Origin: Siphonodentalium dalli
Lineage: Eukaryota; Mollusca; Scaphopoda; Gadilida; Siphonodentaliidae
Direction of reading: 5' to 3'
NCBI GenBank assembly: GCA_032622095.1
Contig: CP136066.1
Coordinates: 204,622,978-204,686,977 of the forward strand
Length of the DNA stretch: 64,000 nt
Part shown: positions 35,242-45,751 of the stretch, piece after piece
Layout of the letters: each line of letters starts with the position of its first letter
Numbering within the stretch: the stretch's first letter is position 1
Notes under the pieces: model-generated
Database searches by the model: none
Seen by the model: the letters and a program-made list of their open reading frames with translations, nothing else
Told to the model about the DNA's origin: nothing
Translations under genes and position numbers: made by a program

Positions 35242-35638
35242 CTGTTTATATTTGTCTTGGTATTTCTCCCGGATGTTTTGTCTCTGAGAGTTATTGTTCC
35301 TGGATATGACATCTATAATAGTATCCTCATCAGTTCCCAGCCCCTTCATTGCTTTATACAGCTTATCCCAGTCCTCATTAGAATCATCCGGCTTCTCATC
35401 CTTTTTATCTTCTTCCTTCTTTTGTTCCTGTTTTTCTTCTTTCTCTTGTTTGTCATCTTTCTTTCCCTTTGGCGATATTTCTCTCTTCTTTTTGTCCTTC
35501 CCTTCATCTTTTTCTTTCTTTTGATCACTGGGTCCGGGAGAATCAGAACGAGCAGCAGCCACGGTAACAGCTGCCGTCTCCACCTTCGGTTTCTCCTCAG
35601 GTGATTTATCTTTTTTTGCAACCTCCTTTTCTTCAATC
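35242..35638 (-). CDS. poly-annexin M3 exon 1 (charged linker + start of repeat I)
   Basis: 397 nt, acceptor caaag, proximal donor CAG|gttagc. It completes Lys (AA|G), then codes for 132 residues. Residues 1-87 are the shortest linker of the four. It begins IEEKEVAKKDKSPEEKPKVE, passes through an Ala/Val/Ser/Pro stretch (TAAVTVAAARSDSPGPSDQK), then a KREISPKGKKDD motif shared with M5. Residues 88-132 match the other modules exactly. The upstream in-frame ATG near 35710 lies in the intron and is not a start. Confidence 0.93.
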
Positions 35639-36165
35639 CTTTGAATAACAAAAATATGACATTCTGTAGTGTTGTACAGGGGAGATAAATTTTGTGATAT
35701 ATGACACACCACATAATGAAACTAACTGTCATTAATTTCATATGGACTAACTTGCTATAGAGATGCACATGGTGGGAAAAGTCCGATGATTATTTGTACT
35801 TATTATCTGAACAATTTCCTAAGGAAATACTCATGAATGAGCATTTGGTATAGAAAGTGTTAAACACATAAATTATATACAGAATCTGTGCATGGCTCAC
35901 TCATGGTCCTCTTATCAATCACATTAAAATTACCACTCTGGGGATAGCAAGACAGTCTAGACATGACAGAATTTGTAAATGATATTTTCAACTAATATTA
36001 TTAAGTAATGTATACATATCTGTGTATATTGGAAATAAACTAACCTATTTTATCCTACAAATAGTCTGGGCTGTTTGTTAAACTTTCAAGTTGAACTTCC
36101 ATATAAATGTATCAACGGGATAGTATTCAGTTATTAAAGCAATTAGCACTGCATTAAATTCTTAC

Positions 36166-36287
36166 TTGTCTCCAATAACAGCTAGCAGTAGTTTCCGGTA
36201 ATCTCCACTCGTTTCTGATTTTATTTCTTTTATCACGTTCTTCTCATGAAGCTCCTCAAACTTAGCACCCACTGCTGGAAGATCCTT
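36166..36287 (-). CDS. poly-annexin M2 exon 8 (repeat IV, second half)
   Basis: 122 nt, acceptor ttacag, donor gtaaga. Its protein is identical to M1 exon 8 (KDLPAVGAKFEELHEKNVIK, ending LLLAVIGD plus AA). The next exon 1 begins 527 nt further on. Confidence 0.93.
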
Positions 36288-36406
36288 CTGTAATACACAA
36301 AGTGGTTAATGAACGTGCATACCGGCAAAAGGTATGTATTCTCATAAATTGTTGACCAAGGTCGAAGTAGACTGTTCTATCTCCAAAAAAATTGTAGTAC
36401 TGCAGT

Positions 36407-36842
36407 CAGGCCTGAGAATGAGGTCCCCAGAGGGTAAATTTAGTGACGCTACTCTGTATAGTGGGCTAGCATCACTAAATTCACCCACTGGGGACCTCAC
36501 TCTGCTTAGGCCTCATCTTCTTTGGAAAGTTTCTTTATTATCAAATTTCAATAGAAACTTCTTCACATAGATTCCATTTCTTTTTTAGTTTAGTTTATCT
36601 GTATCCCCAAATTGGCAGACGACACAATGCATGATCGAGGTTCCCAATGGGTGTACATCACAATATTCACCATTTAGGAACTTCAATCTGATCCTAGCTC
36701 TCCAATAGCATTTGAGGCCTAAGCAGAATGAGGTCCCCAGAGGGTGAATTTGGTGTGATAGCCTGCTGTGTGGGATAGCGTCACAAAATTCACCCCTGGG
36801 AACCTCATTCTGCAAATGAAAGACACACTAAACTCAGGCTTG
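36407..36842. mobile_element. hAT-like palindromic MITE, long form
   Basis: Ends CAGGCCTGAGAATGAGG and CTAAACTCAGGCTTG, with duplications ACTGCAGT and ACTGCAGG. Two arm pairs around GAGGTCCCCAGAGGGTRAAT and a middle part with CCTCATCTTCTTTGGAAAG. Confidence 0.65.
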
Positions 36843-36925
36843 ACTGCAGGAGGAGAAAATACCAATTGCAATTTTGAGGTTTTGAAAACTCATTTTTATT
36901 TTTATCTGTGCAACTTAACTGTTAA

Positions 36926-37419
36926 AGGTACGGTTGGCCTTAATTGTCGAAAATATTCATATTTGTTCCAAACACCGTAAACAGAAAAACATTAAAACGC
37001 ATATAGTTACGTTCATATATACCATGACCATCGCGTAAACAACATGTCATCATAAAGATCTACTATATTTTACCTAAGCAAGAGCCTGATTGTGTTACAG
37101 AAGACAGCACAATGCTACTGGTTAATCACACACAAATTGTATAAACGCTCTTTATTAGTTCCATATCAGGAATTCACCTACAAAGAACGCTCTTTATGTT
37201 TACCATCATAATATAAACACACACCAGAAAAGTAACTTTTTGTGCTTTTGTTTACATAACAATGGTCAAAATTATGACAATAACATACTGTTTATGCGAT
37301 ATTTCTTATTTGTATACGGACAAAGTCTGTCTACATTTTGATGTTCTTTCTGTTTGTGGCCGTTTTTGACGGGTGGAAATATTTTCACAGCATACCCACC
37401 GCCAAGGCCAACCGTACCT
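36926..37419. mobile_element. TTAA-type MITE (AGGTACGGTTGGCCTT family)
   Basis: TTAA borders, ends AGGTACGGTTGGCCTTAATT and AAGGCCAACCGTACCT. A related copy lies at 18071-18437. Inner arms include TTTGTTTACATAACAATGG. No transposase frame. Confidence 0.65.
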
Positions 37420-37592
37420 TTAAATGACCATATTTAACGTCGACTGAATGTTATATTATTCTATGTCCATTTTGGCGGAAAAATGAAATATTGGTATCAT
37501 TGGATTCATCTCAGAAAGCCCAATCCAACTGGAGATCCTTGAACAAAGTATTGAAAATTCAAATGAAACACCATGTAAATTTTAAAACTCAC

Positions 37593-37705
37593 CTCTTCCC
37601 GAGACACAACAACCCTGTTGAGCAGATCTTCTTTAGTGCCAAGACCTGAGAAGGATTTCTGTAAACTGTTTGCGTTAGTTGCAGGTGGATCATCTTCACC
37701 TTTCA
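37593..37705 (-). CDS. poly-annexin M2 exon 7 (repeat IV, first half)
   Basis: 113 nt, acceptor tttttag, donor gtgagt. It reads KGEDDPPATNANSLQKSFSG then LGTKEDLLNRVVVSREE. The calcium loop SGLGTKED is intact. Confidence 0.93.
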
Positions 37706-38222
37706 CTAAAAACAACCACAGCGATATAACTCAATGTTTGTATGCTCTCTATCCTTATAGTAAAATTATAGATGTGACAGGGTCCGTGCTGGACCAAAAT
37801 TTACTTTTGCCAAATGAAATTTTGTTGTGCCAAATTCTTTTAGAAATTGCCAAATGCTATCAGTTTCTGCAACATTGAGTCTTATATTTCGACAATCGCT
37901 GTTTGAATGACATCTGATATCTATAAGAAATCAGTTAGTTATTAGTTATAATTCTCGCCTCTCTATACTGTGGTTTAATTATCATACAATAATAAACCAA
38001 TAACTGAAAAAAAATTAACAGCATCTTAACTCATACCTTATAAAACACCACTATTACAATTATCATACCTATTTCATGAGGTGTTCAACTATTAGGTGTT
38101 AGACAGAAATTATTATCAGACGACTTAAGTGCTGCCGCTGCTGTTGCAATTAATCCAATAAGGAAATATGCACCACACCACAACATTATTTGTGTTTTAG
38201 AGTTGTTGTTAATTGTGGAAAA

Positions 38223-38402
38223 CACACTACCAGCTTCCCTGTTACAGTAATGTGTGTAAACACTGGCTTCCCTGTTACAGTAATGTGTGTAAACACTGGC
38301 TTCCCTGTTAGAGTAATGTGTGTAAACACTGGCTTCCCTGTTACAGTAATGTGTGTAACAATGGCTTCCCTGTTACAGTAATGTGTGTAAACAATGGCTT
38401 CA
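38223..38402. repeat. ~33-bp tandem repeat (5-6 copies)
   Basis: Unit GGCTTCCCTGTTACAGTAAT then GTGTGTAAACACT, within the M2 exon 6-7 intron. The open frame it creates on the plus strand is a by-product. Confidence 0.85.
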
Positions 38403-38615
38403 ACATGCGCAATCTCATCACTGGAGGGTTATTGATAATGAAAATAAGATAAAATTTCTTCTATTTTTTCATGTTCTTCTTCAAGTTTAAAGATAGATTT
38501 GTATAAGCTTTATCCATTACTTCCCTCAAATTCAAATAATGCTCAAATATATTTGATTTTTAGGTAACATATAACATGTTGCACTAGATGGAAACTAACG
38601 TAACAATTAACTCAC

Positions 38616-38691
38616 ATAGAGCCAGGTAGGCTGTTTTCACTTCATCTTTGTAGCTTTGATCTATTGCTTCCTCCAGACTCATGCCACTTAT
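38616..38691 (-). CDS. poly-annexin M2 exon 6 (end of repeat III)
   Basis: 76 nt, acceptor tttttag, donor gtgagt. It reads ISGMSLEEAIDQSYKDEVKT then AYLAL and one base (T) of a Leu codon completed by exon 7. Confidence 0.9.
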
Positions 38692-38717
38692 CTAAAAAGA
38701 TCAAAAGACACCAGTGA

Positions 38718-39085
38718 CCCCTTTCGTTCAGTTGGGTACCCATCTTTTTAAAACTTTCAGTTGAGTACCCAGCTTTTATAAAATTTACAGTTTGGTATAC
38801 CCAGCTTTATGAGCAGTCAATCTGCAGTACCCATGTCCTATGCATACAATTCTTCTCCGCTATTATTTTCAAGCATCGTGATGAATAGACATCATAATTC
38901 ATATGTAAACAAGAATTCACAAATTTACCAGGTTCATTTCGCAATCAACTGAGGGCAATCACTAATTAAATCAACCTCTGTGTGAGATTTCATAAAGCTG
39001 GGTACCCAAATGTAAATTTTACAAAAGCTCAGGGTACCCAACTGAAAATAAAAAAAAGCTGGGTACCCAACTGAACGAAAGGGGG
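38718..39085. mobile_element. foldback element with GGGTACCCA motifs
   Basis: Ends CCCCTTTCGTTCAGTTGGGT and ACCCAACTGAACGAAAGGGG. The motif GTACCCA-GCTTT is repeated several times in each arm (38738-38835 and about 39000-39070, inverted). Target duplication not clear. Confidence 0.55.
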
Positions 39086-39306
39086 CGACCATTTCAGCAC
39101 CACACCAGTGACACCACAGTGAAACATGTTTGGACAGTCTCGATGGCTCGGCATGAAAATAACCTCTCACATAAATGGACACCATAAATAGACAGGCTAC
39201 AATACGTTGTCTTGGTAATAAGCCGATGACCTTGACTCATTATTATTATATAGCGCAATTTGGGATAACCCATATGTTTACAACCGATAAATAAACAAAT
39301 AGCAAT

Positions 39307-39846
39307 ACAGTAATGCCCTAAATAATCGATTCCTTAACCCTTCGGCGAGTAGAACGACATATATGTTGACTTACGGTTCGCGAGTGGAACGACATATATG
39401 TCATTTCAGGAAGTGTCATTTTTATGTAGACATAACTTCAATTAATCATCTGATTTATTAATGAATTGTATAGGAGATATTTTGGTTAATATAATGTCCC
39501 AATGTATAAGTGCAATAGATTATGATAGCACACGTAAACAGAAAATACACATCAATTAAAATGAATTATTGGACCTTTTTGACCCGAATTTGTTAATAAT
39601 TATTGGTATGACGTTGGCGTTAAACTCACGCATGACGTCATGTATATGATGTTATAAATACTCTCCAAAGGGTTAAACACAGCAGAATTAAGGGTAACTT
39701 TTCAGGATTTAGTCAGAAATATGGCTTGTTGCCATTCATTGGAGAGCTTTCCGATGAATGGCAACAAGCCATATTTCCAACTAAATCCTGAAAAATTACC
39801 CATAATTCTGCTGTGGTTAAGGAGTCGTTTATTTAGGGCATTACTG
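39307..39846. mobile_element. mariner-like MITE interrupted by a TTAA element
   Basis: Ends CAGTAATGCCCTAAATAATC and TTTATTTAGGGCATTACTG at TA sites. The left arm is split at its own TTAA (CCTTAACCACAGCAG in intact copies) by the insertion 39338-39672. Confidence 0.75.
39338..39672. mobile_element. TTAA insertion (CCCTTCGGCGAG family)
   Basis: 335 bp bounded by TTAA (39334-39337 and 39673-39676). It starts CCCTTCGGCGAGTAGAACGA and ends CTCTCCAAAGGG. It contains a direct repeat around GGAACGACATATATGT. It shares only the CCCTT...AGGG tips with the other TTAA families. Confidence 0.65.
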
Positions 39847-39924
39847 TAAATAGTGATAATTGGCAATAATTAGTTTAAGTTCAGCAGACAGTTTCCCAGG
39901 AAACAGACAAAATTCCTTGTTGTA

Positions 39925-40199
39925 CAATAATGCTCTAAGTAATCGACTTCTTAACCACAGCAGAATTATGGTTAACTTTTCAGGATTTAGTCGGAAATAT
40001 GGCTTGCTGCCATTCATCGGAAAGCTCTCCCCGAGAGCTTTCCGATGAATGGCAACAAATATGGCTTGCTGCCATTCATCAGAAAGCTCTCCCCAAGAGC
40101 TTTCCGATGAATGGCAACAAGCCATATTTCCGACTAAATCGTGAAAAGTTACCCATAATTCTTATGTGGTTAAGAAGTCGATTACTTAGAGCATTACTG
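39925..40199. mobile_element. mariner-like MITE with duplicated centre
   Basis: TA borders, ends CAATAATGCTCTAAGTAATC and GATTACTTAGAGCATTACTG. The central hairpin GAAAGCTCTCCCCGAGAGCTTTC is followed by a second diverged copy, so it holds two central palindromes. Confidence 0.7.
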
Positions 40200-40316
40200 T
40201 ATGCACATGATCGATCATGATATTGAAATAGTCCAGCAATGATTTTTCTTCAATGAACAAAGAATCAAGTGTTTTTTTTTTTTAAACATTGAAGGAGCTT
40301 ATCAAATCAAGTTTAA

Positions 40317-40553
40317 CCCTTTGAGTGCCAGGTCCGATTTTTGTATCAACCCATATACCCTGTGCCAATGCATTCTCTTATATATGCGAGTCGACCATAG
40401 GTCGCCTCGCATATATAAGAGAATGCATTGGCTTAATAATTTTTTATTTTTTTTTTACAATTTTTTACAATTTTAATATATTTTATTATATTCTTTAACA
40501 GACTTATTGTGTAGGTTTAGGGCCGATAATATCGGCCCCTGGCACTCAAAGGG
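40317..40553. mobile_element. piggyBac-like TTAA MITE (CCCTTTGAGTGCC family)
   Basis: Ends CCCTTTGAGTGCCAGGTCCG and CTGGCACTCAAAGGG between TTAA borders; one hairpin at about 40363-40432. Same family as 24758-25002 and 29031-29262. Confidence 0.8.
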
Positions 40554-40580
40554 TTAATTCCAACAGAAGCAACGACATAC

Positions 40581-40682
40581 CTTTTGATATTTTTCGTCAA
40601 CACATTTGATCTGCTTTTGATGGTTCTTTGTCATTACATCTCTGAATGTTTTATCTTTGGTGTTTATTGGTGTCTTTTCATC
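40581..40682 (-). CDS. poly-annexin M2 exon 5 (repeat III)
   Basis: 102 nt, acceptor ttcag, donor gtatgt, phase 0 to 0. It reads DEKTPINTKDKTFRDVMTKN and ends VDEKYQK. No GxGT motif. A TTAA MITE begins 27 nt beyond its donor. Confidence 0.92.
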
Positions 40683-40808
40683 CTGAAATTTTAAAATAAA
40701 TATTTCACAATTCTGATATAAAAGAGTATTCATATTCAAGGGATTCAAAACTTTTTTCAGCCTGATATTCAATCAAGCATCTTCATGGAAAAAGAGTTAT
40801 TATGTTAA

Positions 40809-41189
40809 AGATACATAATCCAAATTAACGCTTCTAAATTACTATTTCTTTGGCTTCGGGAGTAAAGAATATTTGATTAGAGTCGAGGAACCTAGCTACC
40901 ATCAAAGCTCAGCATTATCAGATATAAATTTTTGAAATCAGTTATTTTTCACCACCTGGAATATTAGGAGGTCTAACAAATATTCGACAAGTCGACTGAC
41001 ATACTCTTGATACCAAATTGCATTGAACAAAATGTTGATATATTACATGTTTTGGAAAATTTTACACTAGATTTGACAGTGGTTAGCATTATTTTTTGGT
41101 AATTAATCGATTCTGATAACTAAAGCCCCTTGAAGAAATGTTGCTGTTGTTGTTGGAATCTTGGGACCATCAAATCAGATTGTGTACCT
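40809..41189. mobile_element. TTAA-type MITE (AGGTACACAATC family)
   Basis: TTAA at both borders; the right end reads GATTGTGTACCT and the left AGATACATAATCC. A related copy in opposite orientation starts at 32694. Shared inner segments: TTTTCACCACCTGGAATATT and TTGGTAATTAATCGATTCTG. Confidence 0.6.
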
Positions 41190-41394
41190 TTAATTGTGCT
41201 GGCAAAAGTAAATTTAATTGATACATAAGTTCAAAACAAGATTTCATGACGAGATTGACTTTAAAATTGTATTGGAGACTTTTATGCATAACATAATTCC
41301 ATATTCAATTTAATAGTTTAATATTGATCTTCACCAATAAAAGTGGAAACATTCCAATACACTTTTGACTGATTTGGACACTGGTCTTCACATG

Positions 41395-41647
41395 CAAGCC
41401 TTGAAATAGTGTGTCTGTCATTTGCAGAACGAGGTTCCCAGAGGGTGAATTTAGTGATGCTACCCCGCATAGCGGGCTAGCATCACCAAATTCACCCTCT
41501 GGGAACCTCATTCTGCTGAGGTGTAAGCAGAATGAGGTCCCCAGAGGGTGAATTTGGTGATGCTAGCCCGCTATGCGGGATAGCATCACTAAATTCACCC
41601 TCTGGGGACCTCATTCTGCAAATGACAGGCACACTATTTCAAGCTTA
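41395..41647. mobile_element. hAT-like MITE, double-hairpin copy
   Basis: Same ends as 42813 (CAAGCCTTGAAATAGTGTGT) with duplications TTCACATG and TTCACATA. It holds two successive palindromes, each with GGGTGAATTTRGTGATGCTA arms, so it may be a dimer of the 151-bp form. Confidence 0.7.
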
Positions 41648-42402
41648 TTCACATACTTTCAATTGGCTGGGATAATACGTTTGCATGATTCAGAATTTCT
41701 ATCAGCCCATATCAATAATTTTGACATTGCATAATAGATCAAATTCATTTGGTAATATAAACATGAAATGCCAAAATATTTTCCTCAGCATATAGAGGAC
41801 CTCAAATGAGTCGCAAAGTCAGCGTATAAAAGGAAAAAAACACACGAATAGCAAAAACATCTCATAAGGTGAATATATATAAATAACATAATTTTTACTT
41901 AACTTACCAAAGTATATCTTATGTTTCTCCATTATACCTATGACATAATACACTTCCATAGAAATAAACAGCAAGATGTGAACATATTCATTCAAACAGT
42001 TCATATCCAGAATATATACTCAGGCCAAAAAAAAATACTGGTGTAAAAATCATGGATTTTAGACCCTTGAGAAATGCAAGCATTGTTATTGTAAATATAA
42101 GGCAAAAAAGAAGTTTTTATCTGTGGGTATATGTTCTGGATATGAGGGCAGTATGATAGTATCGCTATTATGTACTACAACATATTTTCTATATTATTTT
42201 ATAGTGATGTGTCTTGAAAGCAGTGATAATATATAACATATAACATATAATCCCATACTGAGTGATATTAAAATAATAACACTTTGATAAATGTATCAAT
42301 ATGTTATGTCCTCGAGAAATTTGAGTTGGAATATAAATTGGAATGGTCCATCCTCATCACTTCAAAGCTAAATTGCTTTCATCGGTGGTAGATGAATATA
42401 TA

Positions 42403-42586
42403 TAGTAATGCCCTAAATAATCAACTCCCTAACCACAGCAGAAATATGGGTAATTTTTTAGGAATTAGTTAAGCTCTCAGTGAGAGCTTTCCGATGAATA
42501 GCAACAAGCCATATTTCCGACTAAATCCTGAAAAGTTACCCATAATTCTGCTGTGGTTAAGGAGTCGATTATTTAGGGCATTACTG
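42403..42586. mobile_element. mariner-like palindromic MITE
   Basis: Ends TAGTAATGCCCTAAATAATC and GATTATTTAGGGCATTACTG, TA on the left, CA on the right (eroded). Inner arms CCACAGCAGAAATATGGG and ACCCATAATTCTGCTGTGG. Confidence 0.7.
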
Positions 42587-42812
42587 CAGTTGAATGTTCA
42601 TTAATTGATCATTGCCATTGCCATCAGTGTTGAATGAAACATAAATGAGCAATTTTTAGTAATGGTGGACACACCACAATCAGTCGTATTAAATGGTGCA
42701 CATATGATAGACTGAGTCGTAAAAGCTAGCAAAGTTACCGTGTGCATTCAGCTGCTTCCAAATAAACTACCCAGTTTATAAAATATACCCTGTTAGTGAA
42801 TACAAGCCCTAG

Positions 42813-42963
42813 CAAGCCTTGAAATAGTGTGTCTGTCATTTGCAGAATGAGGTCCCCAGAGGGTGAATTTGGTGATGCTACCCCGCATAGCGGGCTAGCA
42901 TCACAAAATTCACCCTCTGGGGACCTCATTCTGCAAATGACAGACACACTATTTCAAGGCTTG
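42813..42963. mobile_element. hAT-like palindromic MITE, intact 151-bp copy
   Basis: Near-perfect palindrome with ends CAAGCCTTGAAATAGTGTGT and its complement, flanked by the 8-bp duplication AGCCCTAG (42805-42812 and 42964-42971). Arms contain GCAGAATGAGGTCCCCAGAG; the centre is GCTACCCCGCATAGCGGGCT. Eight-base duplications point to the hAT superfamily. Confidence 0.8.
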
Positions 42964-43315
42964 AGCCCTAGTAATAGTGAATGACATCAGTGCTAGATGA
43001 TATATACATATATGAACACTTAGCAAGTGATCTTTACCACTGCCACGGTGGTAAATGACATATAACATGTTGAGAGACACTTAGTGATACATGTAGTGAG
43101 AATCACCACTGCCATTGGTGTTAAATGATTTGGACATTCAGTGTTCATAAATGATTTGAACATTCAGTGTTCGTAAACGATTTGGACATTCAGTTTTGTA
43201 AATGCCGCCGTCATGAGTGATGGACAATAAGTCGTGAAACAGCTGATCACTCACATTCATTAATGGACGCCAATCCCAACAAGCGAGTTCAGGATCATCC
43301 TGTGCCACCTGCCCA

Positions 43316-43851
43316 ATATATATACCAATATCATACTATGATTACCGGCTCAATGTATACACCAATATCATACTATGATTACCTGCTCAATATATACACT
43401 GATGACATACTCAATGTATATACCAATATCATACTATGATTACCTGCTCAATATATACACTGATGACATACTCAATATATATACCAATATCATACTATGA
43501 TTACCTGCTCAATATATACACTGATGACATACTCAATGTATATACCAATATCATACTATGATTACCTGCTCAATATATACACTGATGACATACTCAATGT
43601 ATATACCAATATCATACTATGATTACCTGCTCAATATATACACTGATGACATACTCAATGTATATACCAATATCATACTATGATTACCTGCTCAATATAT
43701 ACACTGATGACATACTCAATGTATATACCAATATCATACTATGATTACCTGCTCAATATATACACTGATGACATACTCAATGTATATACCAATATCATAC
43801 TGTGATTACCTGCTCAATGTATATACTAGTATTACCCCCCCCCCCCCCCCC
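43316..43851. repeat. 61-bp tandem repeat (~8 copies) ending in poly-C
   Basis: The unit contains ATACTCAATGTATATACCAA, TATCATACTATGATTACCTG and CTCAATATATACACTGATGA. It ends at about 43834 in a run of about 17 C (43835-43851). It lies in the M2 exon 4-5 intron and has no clear relation to an exon. Confidence 0.9.
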
Positions 43852-44808
43852 AGATTGATACAAAAGTAAAAACAAATCTTTTTCCCAACCTACCATGAAA
43901 TAAAATTTCAATGATTATTTATGCTGAAGGGCCTACCTTTAAGATAATGATGTTACATGGGGATCATAGTATTTTATTTTAACATATTTCATTTGTGTAA
44001 TAATATAGATGTTGAGGGATTGGAGGATAGGTTCTTGAAACTTACACAAAAAAAACCTCCAAAGACTTATTACAAGAATAGATAATTACAAACAATTTGG
44101 TATTACGGATAGATGAATACAATATAATGAATCCTGAACTGGCATATGATATGCTATCACTTGGTATGTGTGGATGTTGAAAAAGAATGGGGTGTAATTA
44201 GGGTGATATATCGTATATTCAGCTGTATTTGGCAGAAGATTTAAAACAAAATATTTTTAGTGTCCCTCTAAAATATTGAAACTGTATGAAATGTATGCAT
44301 ATAAAATTCACTATCGAACAAAATAGCATCTTCTTGTTCCAAACATGTTATTTCTTGCAGTAGAATCCAAATAAAAAGTAATACATGTTTAAGCTCTTCG
44401 CTGCTAAATGATGTTATGATGTCGTGTGCTGGGCTGTTGATGTTATTGCCATTTTCCAGTGGAAAAATTTAATGGGAATATCACAAGAACAATAAAACTG
44501 ACTCAGGTGAAAGACTATAATCATTCACAATTGTGGAACATCATACAATGTTTAAAACTTCGAGATACAGTTATTCTGATGCACCAATCTGTGATTTCCA
44601 GTTATGAATACTAGCCTAATGCTAGTGTGCTGAAGTAGGTCGATAGGTAATACAGACCATAGGTATTACGGACCATATATACCACACAATGTGCGCTTTT
44701 ATGTCCGTAATAGTTATGGACGTCACAGCAGCAAAGAGGTTAAGCTTTGCTGTATCATATACATGTATGCTGATGGTGCAATTCCTGTAAATGTACGATT
44801 TACGTTAC

Positions 44809-44957
44809 CTTGTATATCTTGATAGCATCCTTCTCCGCCTGTTCCTCATCAGTCTCGTCGCCATCGCTCTTATGTTTGTTCAGTGCACTCATAAGGATAT
44901 CATTCACCTCTCCCTTCGTGCCCTTCTTTACGTCTTTATCCATGTCCTTCTTGTATG
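44809..44957 (-). CDS. poly-annexin M2 exon 4 (end of repeat II, start of repeat III)
   Basis: 149 nt, acceptor atctag, donor gtaacg. It reads YKKDMDKDVKKGTKGEVNDI and ends DEEQAEKDAIKIYK. One codon longer than the other copies because of an insertion in the inter-repeat segment KHKSDGDETDEEQ. Confidence 0.92.
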
Positions 44958-45698
44958 CTAGATATAAAAATTACAATTCACAAAAATTTATATGGTTGGA
45001 ATTTTAAATGGCAAATAAGCAAATCAACACATGTACCTGCATCAATAAACTTTTATGAACAGAATTGCAAATGGCATAAATATAGAATACACCCACAGTA
45101 TAACCAAGAGTACCATATTTTCACCACGAGTGAAACCACAGTAACACGAGTTGTGAAAATTTGGTACTCTCGACTACTATAGGTGTATTTCATTTATGCC
45201 ATAATTATTTGTTTTGAATTGTTCCGTGACTTCTACTACTCCGTTGTTTACTTTTAAACTGTATCCTCACCGAGAGACAAAAACACGATGCTATAAGGAA
45301 TTCGCGTCATGCATAGTGATGCATACTTTTAAGTAATATGACATCAGCTTGTTTCTGTCATTCTAATTCGTCAGTCACTTGATATTACCATTCATATTTC
45401 CAAGTTCATATAACACTATAGCAAGCTACATTTGATTGAAATACAGACAATTTTCATCATATTTAATTGATATTATTTTCAGATAATAAGTTAAACAAAC
45501 TGTGCTACAAGTTGGGCCGATATATCAAAACACGTAGCTTTGGTGCTGTAACATGACTTTTCCCTTCAAGTGCATATCCATAGAAATACCATAGTAACAC
45601 ATGTTACAAGTTACACGTACATGTTGCTGAACATGGCTAATGACTGAGATTCCATTTGGTAAAGAATAAAAACTGTTTATTTAGTGAGCTATATCTAC
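44958..45698. other. intron, M2 exons 3-4, with foldback
   Basis: An imperfect inverted repeat spans about 45069-45203 (GGCATAAATATAGAATACAC against GTGTATTTCATTTATGCC, with an inner pair GAGTACCATATTTTCAC and GTGAAAATTTGGTACTC). It looks like a foldback MITE. Nothing recognised in the rest. Confidence 0.5.
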
Positions 45699-45732
45699 CT
45701 TCATGGTACTTCACTCCAATCTTGTCCAAATC
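45699..45732 (-). CDS. poly-annexin M2 exon 3 (mini-exon)
   Basis: 34 nt, acceptor ttgcag, donor gtagat. It codes for DLDKIGVKYHE plus one base (G). Joined to CA of exon 4 this gives Ala, where the other modules have Asp. Confidence 0.85.
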
Positions 45733-45751
45733 CTGCAATGAAGTAATTTAT

